From contig QBLP01000098.1 in assembly GCA_003070825.1 (NCBI GenBank), positions 1 to 8,710 of the forward strand: a stretch of DNA of 8,710 bases, in the 5' to 3' direction. The DNA is from Halanaerobium sp. Lineage in GTDB: Bacteria; Bacillota; Halanaerobiia; Halanaerobiales; Halanaerobiaceae. The stretch's first letter is position 1. Every line of letters begins with the position of its first letter. Position numbers and translations under genes: made by a program. This document shows, piece after piece, positions 1-4,819 of the stretch. The notes under the pieces were generated by a model, which saw only the letters and a list, made by a program, of their open reading frames with translations, did no database searches and was not told where the DNA came from.

Positions 1-4
1 CTTA

Positions 5-332
5 TATGTAATTACGTAATTATGTTATTACATATTTTATAATATTATGATAATTAATCAATTTTAAGTTAATTATCAAAAACTTGGTGTTGTTAATTAG
101 TACTTAAACTAGTTTTGGTACTAATACTGACACTAGTACTGAAGTTAATATTAGTACCAGTACTGAAGTTAATACTAAAACAAGTGTCATCTATAGTACT
201 TGATCGAGGATTAATTTCAATATGGATGATGACATTTAAATTATAATTGGTATTAATGGTGATGAAAGCAGCAATATTTATTGAAAGTAATATTCTGAAA
301 TAAATAATTATGCTTTTATGCCAATATGTCAA
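5..332. repeat. Degenerate tandem unit 1 with RRNNYY hexamer tract
   Basis: First of three related units of about 310-320 bp. It opens with TATGTA, two bases, then TACGTAATTATG, followed by a TATAAT-containing stretch at 32-50. From about 99 the sequence falls into 6-bp steps of the form purine-purine-N-N-pyrimidine-pyrimidine (AGTACT, AATACT, GACACT, GAAGTT, AATATT, AGTACC). Phase is clear to about 200 and patchy to 280. Positions 117-152 match 441-476 in unit 2 at all but two bases. Read in phase, the tract would give alternating Ser/Asn/Asp/Glu and Thr/Val/Ile, but it is broken by stops (for example near 201) and has no convincing ribosome binding site. I regard it as a non-coding repeat or a decayed repeat gene. 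Confidence 0.75.
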
Positions 333-642
333 TACGTATTTACGTAATTATGTATTTTATAATATTCTGAATATTAATTGGTGAGGATTTTATTTTTAAA
401 GTTTATTCTTACATTAAAAATTGGTACTGAAATTAGTACTGGTACCAATACTGACACCAGTACTGAAGTTAATATTAGTATTAAATTTAATACTATAATT
501 AGTTTCATCTACAGTCCTGGATTTAGTACTAAGTTCAGTACCAATGTTAACAGCAAGATCTATTAAAAATAATGTTCTGATTATGTTGAAATTATTATAT
601 CAGGAAAGAAGTTATAATTGCTTAAGTATTTTCTTATGCCGA
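333..642. repeat. Degenerate tandem unit 2 with RRNNYY hexamer tract
   Basis: Second unit, offset about 320 bp from unit 1. The leader has two TACGTA palindromes (333-338 and 341-346), then ATTATG, then TATAAT at 358-363. The hexamer tract at 423-560 is the best in the window: 23 consecutive 6-bp steps stay in phase, nearly all fitting RRNNYY (AGTACT, GGTACC, AATACT, GACACC and so on). An open frame of about 60 codons follows the phase here and would encode alternating polar and beta-branched residues, but it can start only at TTG/GTG without a Shine-Dalgarno, and the frame is not preserved in units 1 and 3. It is therefore not called as a gene. Confidence 0.75.
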
Positions 643-850
643 TACGCAGGTACGTAATTATGCATTTTATAATATTCTGAAGATTATCGACGTTTTAAAT
701 CTCCTTTTAATGATGATACTGACATTAGTACTGAAACTGGTACTGGTATTAGTTCTGGCATTAAATTTAATATTAGTACTAGTTGTAATACCATATTTCA
801 AAACTATATTTTACAATTATACTAAAACAAAAAGTAATATTAGTACAAAA
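643..850. repeat. Degenerate tandem unit 3 with RRNNYY hexamer tract
   Basis: Third unit, offset 310 bp from unit 2, beginning TACGCA, two bases, TACGTAATTATG, with TATAAT at 668-673. The hexamer tract runs 721-798 (13 steps, for example GACATT, AGTACT, GGTACT, GGTATT, AATATT, AATACC). After that the sequence turns into A-rich DNA with isolated AGTAC pieces and a TATTCTGAAAT stretch near 874 that echoes the end of unit 1. The right edge is indistinct. Confidence 0.65.
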
Positions 851-897
851 GTAAAAAGATGGTTGATAATTTATATTCTGAAATCAATTAATTATAG

Positions 898-924
898 GAA
901 AACCCACCCTCTAAAAAGGATGGG
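898..924 (-). terminator. Weak Rho-independent terminator candidate (minus strand)
   Basis: On the minus strand, CCCATCC and GGGTGGG pair (7 bp, one G-U) across an 8-base loop and are followed by TTTT. It lies about 160 nt past the stop of the minus-strand pair at 2122-1084 and is the best-looking end for that transcript. The short T-tract keeps confidence low. Confidence 0.35.
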
Positions 925-930
925 ATAAAA

Positions 931-1029
931 ATGAGGAGGAAATTATCGAGTACAAAGATCTATATGATAGCTGCCTCTGGCGCAGCTTTAAAAAAGGGGA
1001 TCAAATTTATTCTTTTATTCTATTTATAA
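931..1029 (+). CDS. Possible 32-aa microprotein
   Basis: A short plus-strand frame opens at ATG 931 about 10 nt after AAGGA (916-920) and ends with TAA at 1027-1029. The peptide begins MRRKLSSTKIY, has a small-residue stretch IAASGAAL, a KKGIK basic turn, and ends in a hydrophobic FILLFYL. It could be a small membrane-associated peptide, but a frame this short can arise by chance. A 6-bp hairpin (AGCTGC/GCAGCT, 969-987) lies inside it. No family is recognised. It is recorded because it is the only frame with an ATG and an SD-like sequence in the 850-1083 gap. Confidence 0.18.
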   Translation: MRRKLSSTKIYMIAASGAALKKGIKFILLFYL

Positions 1030-1083
1030 TAATATCAGCAGGCTATTAAAACTCCTTTAAAGACAAATTAAAAGATAATTAGA

Positions 1084-1296
1084 TTAATAATCATCCAGGG
1101 AGTCTTTATTTTCTTCAGTAACTTCTATGATTTTTCTGATATAAACATTGCTAGCATTAACAGTCCCTGGTTTCTCAAACTGCTTATAGAATTCGTCATA
1201 GGCCTGGTCCTTGTTTTCCGCCCAGACCATTTTTCTTAACTGATTATTGCCATGCTTAACAGCTGAATTATATGCCTTAATATAAAACTGCCTCAC
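1084..1296 (-). CDS. Small hypothetical protein (70 aa), partner of RHH/coiled-coil gene
   Basis: A 70-residue soluble, charged protein with no signal peptide, membrane segment or cysteine motif, and no family I recognise. The N-terminal half is Lys/Arg-rich (MRQFYIKAYNSAVKHG) and the last 15 residues are acidic (TEENKDSLDDY). The start is GTG at 1296, one base past the TAA (1300-1298) of the upstream gene. An AGGGG ribosome binding site sits about 9 nt upstream, inside the 3' end of that gene. This near-overlap implies translational coupling, so the protein is probably made with, and acts with, the RHH/coiled-coil protein. An ATG overlapping the upstream stop runs straight into TGA and cannot be used. 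The gene is likely real from its spacing and SD; the function is unknown. Confidence 0.7.
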   Translation of the reverse strand: MRQFYIKAYNSAVKHGNNQLRKMVWAENKDQAYDEFYKQFEKPGTVNASNVYIRKIIEVTEENKDSLDDY

Positions 1297-1297
1297 A

Positions 1298-2122
1298 TTA
1301 ATTATCCCCTTTTTCTTGCCGATCTAAAAGACCCTGGACCTTCTCATTATATTCGTCTCTAACTTCCTGCAGCTGTTTCTGGAATTCTTTTTCCTGCTCT
1401 AAAAGCGCCCGCTCTTTTTCATTAGTTAGTTTTTCCTTCATATTCTCCATAGCAGTATCCTTATCATTAAGCTGCTTATTAAGGGATTTTATTTTGCTTT
1501 GTAGCTGGTCATTTTCTTTCTGCTGTTTTTCAAGCTCTGATCCCAGCTCTTTTAAACGGTCCTTAATTTTTGGCAGCTCTTCTAACTGATCATCTTTACA
1601 GTGAATCTCATATTTTAATTCTTGTTTTTGATCCTTAAGATTAAATATCAGATCATCTTTAGTTTCTACAGAGTTTTTCAGCTGTTCATTGTCCTTTTCG
1701 AGTTCCTCTAAATCATCTTCAAGAGAAGAGACCTTTTCTGACAACAAACTCTTTTCTTCTTTAGAATCTTTTTTTAGTTCCTGATGCTTTTCTTCCAATT
1801 CATTAAATTCATTCTTTAATTCTTCTATTGTTTCATCTTTCTCTGCCAGCTGCTGAAGGTAATTATTATCTTTCTCCCTTAAAGCAACAGCCATTTTTTC
1901 TCCCATACCGGTAAATATATTGGTAATCTCTTTGGTAATAGTCTGAAGAGATGCCAGATCACCACTTAACTCAGGCACTTCATCCTTAACGTTATTGATA
2001 TTGTAAAGTCCCAACAAGTGCTCTACAAAGTCACCTCGGTTGTCAAAATCACTCATATCAGCCAGTTCATTAATCTTTTCTTTGGTTTCCTTGCTCACTT
2101 TAGCACTCCAGGTTTCTGACAT
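1298..2122 (-). CDS. Ribbon-helix-helix / long coiled-coil DNA-binding protein
   Basis: A 274-aa protein in two parts. Residues 4-42 look like a ribbon-helix-helix fold: a short strand WSAKVS, helix A (KETKEKINELADMS), then a second helix after NRGDFVEHLLGLY. From about residue 80 to 270 it is a near-continuous coiled coil of Glu, Lys, Gln, Leu and Asp heptads, without cysteines or membrane segments. An N-terminal DNA-binding domain on a long coiled coil is the architecture of KfrA-type plasmid proteins and some segregation or nucleoid factors, though those usually use a helix-turn-helix. The comparison is by architecture, not homology. The start is ATG 2122 with a strong GAGGAGG 7 nt upstream. 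The downstream 70-aa gene is coupled by a 1-nt gap. A role in plasmid or element maintenance, or transcriptional control, is inference; the adjacent repeat array (1-850) could be a binding region. Confidence 0.8.
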   Translation of the reverse strand: MSETWSAKVSKETKEKINELADMSDFDNRGDFVEHLLGLYNINNVKDEVPELSGDLASLQTITKEITNIFTGMGEKMAVALREKDNNYLQQLAEKDETIEELKNEFNELEEKHQELKKDSKEEKSLLSEKVSSLEDDLEELEKDNEQLKNSVETKDDLIFNLKDQKQELKYEIHCKDDQLEELPKIKDRLKELGSELEKQQKENDQLQSKIKSLNKQLNDKDTAMENMKEKLTNEKERALLEQEKEFQKQLQEVRDEYNEKVQGLLDRQEKGDN

Positions 2123-2210
2123 AATACTACCTCCTCAGGTTAATTTAATGATATTCCACCCAAACTTAATTTTTATAACTAAAACTTTCAATTTAAAAAT
2201 ATACTATAGT

Positions 2211-2434
2211 TTACTTAATGACCAGGAAAAAGAAGAAATAAACTATAAGCTGCAGAAGGCTGTTCAAAATAATCAGCCGGTAGAAGTAAAATATCATGAA
2301 GATAAGAGAGTTAAAACAGCCTCAGGGTAATCAAAAAAGTTGATTCATATCGAAAAGAAGTAATTATTTCAGAGGAAGTTGGTGAGCAGCAGAAAATTTC
2401 TCTTAATAATCTATTGGATTTAAGGCTGAAATAA
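2211..2434 (+). pseudogene. YolD-like protein remnant (5'-truncated, frameshifted)
   Basis: Two plus-strand frames together resemble the C-terminal two thirds of a YolD-like protein, a small family often beside Y-family (UvrX/UmuC-like) DNA polymerases in Firmicutes. The first frame from 2211 reads LLNDQEKEEINYKLQKAVQN, then VEVKYHEDKR and ends SG-stop at 2328. The second frame (from 2327, stop 2432-2434) continues VIKKVDSYRKEVIISEEV and ends QKISLNNLLDLRLK. This matches the family layout: acidic E-E-I helix, V-x-Y strand, G-x-I-x-x-(I/V)-D, then I-x-L-x-x-(I/L). Adding one G to the GGG at 2325-2327 restores a single frame. The N-terminal ~40 residues, normally carrying a D-R-G/K-W motif, are missing: DNA upstream of 2211 is non-coding and leads into the divergent RHH gene. 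No polymerase gene lies in the window. Family recognition is by motif memory only. Confidence 0.65.
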
Positions 2435-2482
2435 AGGATTAGATAAATTAACAGAGAAGAAGTAAATTAAAATATCAATTAT

Positions 2483-2488
2483 AGGAGG
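2483..2488 (+). promoter_or_regulatory. Ribosome binding site of the frameshifted gene at 2498
   Basis: A perfect AGGAGG lies 9 nt before ATG 2498. This strong site argues that 2498 is a genuine start and that the gene after it was functional recently, or still is if the frameshift is a sequence error. Confidence 0.7.
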
Positions 2489-2497
2489 AATAGGTTA

Positions 2498-2937
2498 ATG
2501 AGTGATTACATTTTTATTTCTGATGAAAAAATGAAGAATTTCTTGTAAAAATTTCAGCTGAAAATATTGAAAAGGCTAAAAACAAATATGCTGAAAAACT
2601 CTGGGAAATAGATGATTTCGAACAGAAACAATTTAAAAGCAAAGTTATAGATGTTACTTTTTGGAGAAAATATAGTTTAGACTTAGTCTCAAATAAAGAT
2701 GGAAGCTGGATTCATGAAATTGATGAAACTAAAAAATTATTTAAAGCAAATTTAGAAAAAGATTTCTCACCACCAATAGCAGAAGAATTGCATAACTATT
2801 TTTTTAATAGAGAAGAAAGTATAGAAAAGCTTACTGATAAAGCCAGGGTTGATGTAGCTAAAGTTCAGGTCCAAAATCTATTGGATGATAATTTCCTTAG
2901 AATTTATTCCCTGGATGAAATGAGATCTATATCTTAA
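2498..2937 (+). pseudogene. Unknown ~146-aa protein gene with early frameshift
   Basis: A strong AGGAGG precedes ATG 2498. The first frame reads MSDYIFISDEK, continues MKNFL and stops. The next frame, from about 2533, is open for 134 codons to TAA at 2935-2937. It begins EEFLVKISAENIEKAKNKYA, contains DVTFWRKYSLDLVSNKDGSW, and ends NLLDDNFLRIYSLDEMRSIS. Adding one A to the six-A run at about 2525-2530 joins the frames as SDEK-N-EEFLVKIS, giving about 146 aa. The product would be soluble, acidic and largely helical, without cysteine motifs, signal or membrane segments. I recognise no family. A strong terminator follows 17 nt after the stop. Because the start, SD, long open frame and terminator are all intact, a single-base indel (real, phase-variable or a sequencing error) explains it better than long decay. 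Confidence 0.65.
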
Positions 2938-2953
2938 TATTTTATTAACTATT

Positions 2954-2992
2954 AACCCCACCAATTTCTAAAGCTACTGGTGGGGTTTCTTA
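2954..2992 (+). terminator. Rho-independent terminator
   Basis: AACCCCACCA (2954-2963) and TGGTGGGGTT (2978-2987) form a perfect 10-bp stem with a 14-base loop, followed by TTCTTAG. It ends the plus-strand transcript carrying the frameshifted gene at 2498-2937. The stem is symmetric, but the minus-strand side has a poor T-tract. Confidence 0.8.
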
Positions 2993-3011
2993 GTCAATAA
3001 GTCAATTTTTA

Positions 3012-3038
3012 AAGGGTATCAATAATACTTATACCCTT
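3012..3038. repeat. 8-bp inverted repeat with AAGGGTAT arms
   Basis: AAGGGTAT (3012-3019) and ATACCCTT (3031-3038) are perfect inverted copies separated by 11 bases. There is no T-tract, so it does not look like a terminator. The arms resemble the AAAAGGTATA motifs upstream of the serine recombinase, so this may be a protein-binding or recombination site at the left edge of that module. Confidence 0.4.
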
Positions 3039-3056
3039 CATTATATTTTAAACTAG

Positions 3057-3084
3057 AAGGGGGCGATTAGTATTCGCCCCTTTA
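3057..3084. terminator. GC-rich hairpin, bidirectional terminator candidate or element end
   Basis: AAGGGGGCGA (3057-3066) pairs with TCGCCCCTTT (3074-3083) through a 10-bp stem including one G-U, with a 7-base loop. T-tracts on both sides are weak. It lies about 90 nt past the stop of the minus-strand zinc-ribbon gene and could end that transcript. It also sits just outside an inverted repeat (3093-3118) that has a partner at 4820-4845, itself next to another hairpin. Confidence 0.45.
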
Positions 3085-3092
3085 ACAAGATG

Positions 3093-3118
3093 GGCTTAAA
3101 TCGCAAAAAGTTTTATTT
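3093..3118 (+). repeat. Left copy of inverted repeat
   Basis: The 15-base core ATCGCAAAAAGTTTT (3100-3114) occurs inverted at 4824-4838. Extending outward, GGC and several further bases also match, giving about 26 bp of imperfect inverted similarity. It lies 9 nt inside the hairpin at 3057-3083 and downstream of the minus-strand zinc-ribbon gene. Confidence 0.55.
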
Positions 3119-3173
3119 AGCCTTAGGATTACATCAGCTTTTTATTTGCAGAAGCCGCTTATTCTTCTAATTT

Positions 3174-3386
3174 CTAATATTCATCAAGTTTTACTGTAAC
3201 ATCAGGTTTATCTATGCTGCAGTTAGGACAAAACCATTTCAGTTCTTTAATATCTGTAGCATCAGGGTTATCATAAATAGTCTGGATCGGAATAAAGTTT
3301 CTATTCTCAGGTATATGTTTTCTTGTGGAAATATTCCACTCCATAGCAGAAAAAGATGAACCACAAGCTTTGCATTGAAATTGCAT
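3174..3386 (-). CDS. Small zinc-ribbon protein (70 aa)
   Basis: A 70-aa protein with two CxxC knuckles, Cys5/Cys8 (CKAC) and Cys53/Cys56 (CPNC), spaced as in a small treble-clef or zinc-ribbon fold. The middle is polar, with FIPIQTIYDNPDATDI and no membrane segment. Such proteins usually bind nucleic acid or act as adaptors, but no specific family is recognised. The start is ATG 3386 with AGGAG 9 nt upstream. It follows the 110-aa minus-strand gene by 91 nt without a clear terminator between them, so they may share a transcript from the promoter near 3854. The hairpin at 3057-3083 lies downstream. The gene is convincing from its SD and four ordered cysteines; its role in the recombinase neighbourhood is unknown. 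Confidence 0.72.
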   Translation of the reverse strand: MQFQCKACGSSFSAMEWNISTRKHIPENRNFIPIQTIYDNPDATDIKELKWFCPNCSIDKPDVTVKLDEY

Positions 3387-3477
3387 ATTTTAAAACTCCT
3401 ATCATTGTAAATTATGTTTATAATTTAATTCTAATAAAAATAATAACTATTATTAGAGTATCAATTTTATTTACTAT

Positions 3478-3810
3478 TTACAATGACCTTTTAATATCTT
3501 CAACAATATATTCAGCTTTATTCCAACCTTTTTCAGTTAGAAGAAAACTATTTCCACACCATTGATCAACAAAACCTTTTCTGATAGTCTGAGCTAATCC
3601 TGATCGATAATTTGCTTTAACTCTTGCATCAGACTTATAGTTTTGGTTTCCGATGCTCACATAAGGTGTTTCCAAATAATAATTAGTCTCAATTTTTATT
3701 TCACCATCAGCAAAAAAGGCAAAACCTAATATTTCTTCTTCGAAATATCCTAGTTTATCATCTGAAACAGTATCAAATTCTTCGACAGCTTTAGAAAGCT
3801 CATGCAACAT
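3478..3810 (-). CDS. Hypothetical protein (110 aa), divergent from serine recombinase
   Basis: A soluble 110-residue protein of no family I recognise. The N-terminal 25 residues are acidic and helical (ELSKAVEEFDTVSDDKLGYF), followed by a predicted strand-rich centre (EIKIETNYYLETPYVSIG) and a C-terminal stretch FLLTEKGWNKAEYIVEDIKR that could be a helix pair. An upstream GTG at 3819 is open, but GGAGTG (3822-3817) overlaps it and sits 6 nt before ATG 3810, so ATG 3810 is the likely start. An extended -10 promoter lies about 40 nt upstream. It is divergent from the recombinase across ~330 bp rich in dyads and may regulate or assist it, but that is positional inference only. Confidence 0.68.
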   Translation of the reverse strand: MLHELSKAVEEFDTVSDDKLGYFEEEILGFAFFADGEIKIETNYYLETPYVSIGNQNYKSDARVKANYRSGLAQTIRKGFVDQWCGNSFLLTEKGWNKAEYIVEDIKRSL

Positions 3811-3848
3811 TATAATCACTCCATTCTCATATTTTTTTAACTAATTTA

Positions 3849-3857
3849 ATTATATCA
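3849..3857 (-). promoter_or_regulatory. Extended -10 promoter for the 110-aa gene
   Basis: On the minus strand, TGATATAAT is a perfect extended -10 element (TGnTATAAT). No good -35 lies 17 nt upstream (TAACAA), which extended -10 promoters tolerate. It is about 39 nt before ATG 3810. A TATAAT also occurs on the plus strand at 3867-3872, so the region could fire in both directions. Confidence 0.55.
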
Positions 3858-3925
3858 TTCACAAAGTATAATTGTTAGGTTAATTTGTAATTATTTTGAA
3901 ATTAATTCTATTATTTAATAGCCCA

Positions 3926-3939
3926 AAAGGTATACCTTT
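3926..3939. promoter_or_regulatory. 14-bp perfect palindrome AAAGGTATACCTTT
   Basis: A perfect 14-bp palindrome between the divergent 110-aa gene and the recombinase. Its half-site AAAGGTA resembles the motifs at 4032-4042, 4075-4087 and 4775-4791 and the arms at 3012-3038. It is a candidate operator or recombinase crossover site centred on TA. Confidence 0.45.
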
Positions 3940-3952
3940 AGACACTCTCTTG

Positions 3953-4020
3953 TTAGCGATTTATAGAACTGCTAATAAAGCCAGTAATAGCAGTGAATCT
4001 AAGCTGCTATTTTCTTTTTA
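3953..4020 (+). terminator. Rho-independent terminator with competing upstream hairpins
   Basis: AATAGCAG (3986-3993) and CTGCTATT (4004-4011) form a perfect 8-bp stem followed by TTCTTTTTA, a good plus-strand terminator. No annotated plus-strand gene precedes it. Upstream, ACTGCTA (3968-3974) can pair with TAGCAGT (3988-3994), which would block the terminator, and TTAGC (3953-3957) can pair with GCTAA (3971-3975), which would block that pairing. This is attenuator geometry, or alternatively the end of a small RNA starting near the TATAAT at 3867. Confidence 0.55.
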
Positions 4021-4095
4021 TTAAATGCGTATCAAAAGGTGTTAAATTTAATTTTGAGATATACCAGAATAACTATATACCTTTTGAAACTTTTA

Positions 4096-4104
4096 TGATA
4101 TACT
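4096..4104 (+). promoter_or_regulatory. Extended -10 promoter of the serine recombinase
   Basis: TGATATACT fits the extended -10 consensus (TGnTATAmT) and would start transcription near 4111, leaving a leader of about 27 nt before ATG 4138. The -35 at 17-nt spacing is poor (TATACC). Repeated ATATACY sequences (4059-4065, 4075-4081, 4098-4104) and the inverted AAAAGG motif at 4081-4086 overlap or closely flank the promoter, so binding there by the recombinase or a small neighbouring protein would repress it. Confidence 0.55.
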
Positions 4105-4137
4105 ATAACTAATAATTGGAAATAGAGGTGGGATAAT

Positions 4138-4743
4138 ATGAGTGGTAGAAAATATGGTTATATAAGAGTTTCCAGTAAAGAACAGAATCCGGCCAGACAG
4201 GAAGATGCACTTTTAAAAGCTGGTGTTGAAAAAGATTATATTTTTATGGATAAAATGAGTGGAAAAGATTTTGATAGACCTGAGTATCAATTAATAAAAA
4301 GATTGCTTAAGGAAGATGATGTTTTATTCATTAAGGATTTAGATCGCCTGGGAAGAAACTATAGAATGATTAAAGAAGAGTGGAAAGAGATCACTATGGA
4401 TATTGGAGCAGATATAGTAGTTTTAGATATGGACCTTTTAGATACCAGAAAATTTAAAAACGGAATGGAAGAATTGATTTCTAATATTATTTTAGAGTTA
4501 TTATCTTATATGGCCGAAAAGGAGAGAAAGAAAATCAGGCGGCGGCAGAGAGAAGGTATAGAAAAAGCCCGCAAAGATGGAGTACATCTCGGCCGGCCTA
4601 AAATTGAAGTTGATGATTTTTACTATTACTATGATCAGGTTTATGATAAAGAAGAGATGACTGCTGTTGAAGCTATGGAAGAATTAGACATCAGTAAATC
4701 TACTTTTTATAGAAGAAAAAGTGAGTATGAGAAGAAAAATTAG
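4138..4743 (+). CDS. Serine recombinase (resolvase/invertase, Pin type)
   Basis: A 201-aa small serine recombinase, the usual length for Tn3-resolvase/Hin-type enzymes, which cut and rejoin DNA via a 5'-phosphoserine link. The catalytic N-domain starts GYIRVSSKEQN with nucleophile Ser12 after conserved Arg10. Arginines Arg70 and Arg73 lie in LDRLGRNY, and QEDAL and FDRPEY are typical nearby pieces. The long E-helix spans about 108-140 (MEELISNIILELLSYMAEKERKKI), followed by arginine-rich RRRQREG and the hinge GRPK (152-155). A helix-turn-helix (TAVEAMEELDISKSTFYRRK) ends the protein, with an unusual YYYYDQ stretch at 162-167. All key residues appear intact. ATG 4138 has GAGGTG 7 nt upstream. 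A terminator follows at 4841-4875. Whether it resolves, inverts or moves DNA cannot be decided from sequence. Confidence 0.93.
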   Translation: MSGRKYGYIRVSSKEQNPARQEDALLKAGVEKDYIFMDKMSGKDFDRPEYQLIKRLLKEDDVLFIKDLDRLGRNYRMIKEEWKEITMDIGADIVVLDMDLLDTRKFKNGMEELISNIILELLSYMAEKERKKIRRRQREGIEKARKDGVHLGRPKIEVDDFYYYYDQVYDKEEMTAVEAMEELDISKSTFYRRKSEYEKKN

Positions 4744-4774
4744 CTTGAAACCGCATCAAACAAATCTTATGAAA

Positions 4775-4791
4775 CTTTAAAAGGGATATAA
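4775..4791 (+). promoter_or_regulatory. AAAAGGGATATA motif downstream of recombinase
   Basis: CTTTAAAAGGGATATAA matches, with a few differences, the inverse of the sequence overlapping the recombinase promoter (GTTTCAAAAGGTATATAG read from 4090 to 4073). It lies 30 nt past the recombinase stop, near the right edge of the module, and could be a second recombinase-binding site. Short and AT-rich, so chance similarity is possible. Confidence 0.3.
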
Positions 4792-4819
4792 ATTAAAAAG
4801 CTGATCAAATACCCATTAA

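Noticed and set aside
93..332. Minus-strand 79-codon open frame across repeat unit 1
   Set aside because: It is a by-product of the strand-symmetric RRNNYY pattern; no Shine-Dalgarno, and the frame is not kept in the sister units.
378..566. Plus-strand 62-codon open frame in repeat unit 2
   Set aside because: Starts only at TTG/GTG without a ribosome binding site and is broken in units 1 and 3; treated as repeat DNA, with the coding possibility kept as a finding.
5..850. CRISPR array or iteron-type origin
   Set aside because: Repeat units are ~310 bp and degenerate, with no short identical repeats separated by unique spacers, no Cas genes, and no replication initiator gene in the window.
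710..928. Plus-strand open frame reading ILTLVLKLVLVLVLALN
   Set aside because: Hydrophobic look comes from reading the hexamer tract out of phase (CTG/GTA/TTA codons); no Shine-Dalgarno.
969..987. AGCTGC/GCAGCT hairpin as a terminator
   Set aside because: No T-tract on either strand; stem only 6 bp.
2040..2210. 5' part of the plus-strand frame that runs into the YolD remnant
   Set aside because: It is antisense to the start of the RHH/coiled-coil gene; only the portion from about 2211 resembles YolD.
3356..3565. Plus-strand 69-codon open frame
   Set aside because: Lies antisense to two better-supported minus-strand genes and has no plausible ribosome binding site.
4084..4104. TTGAAA (4084-4089) as the -35 of the recombinase promoter
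   Set aside because: Only 9 nt separate it from TATACT, too short for sigmaA; the extended -10 explains the promoter better.
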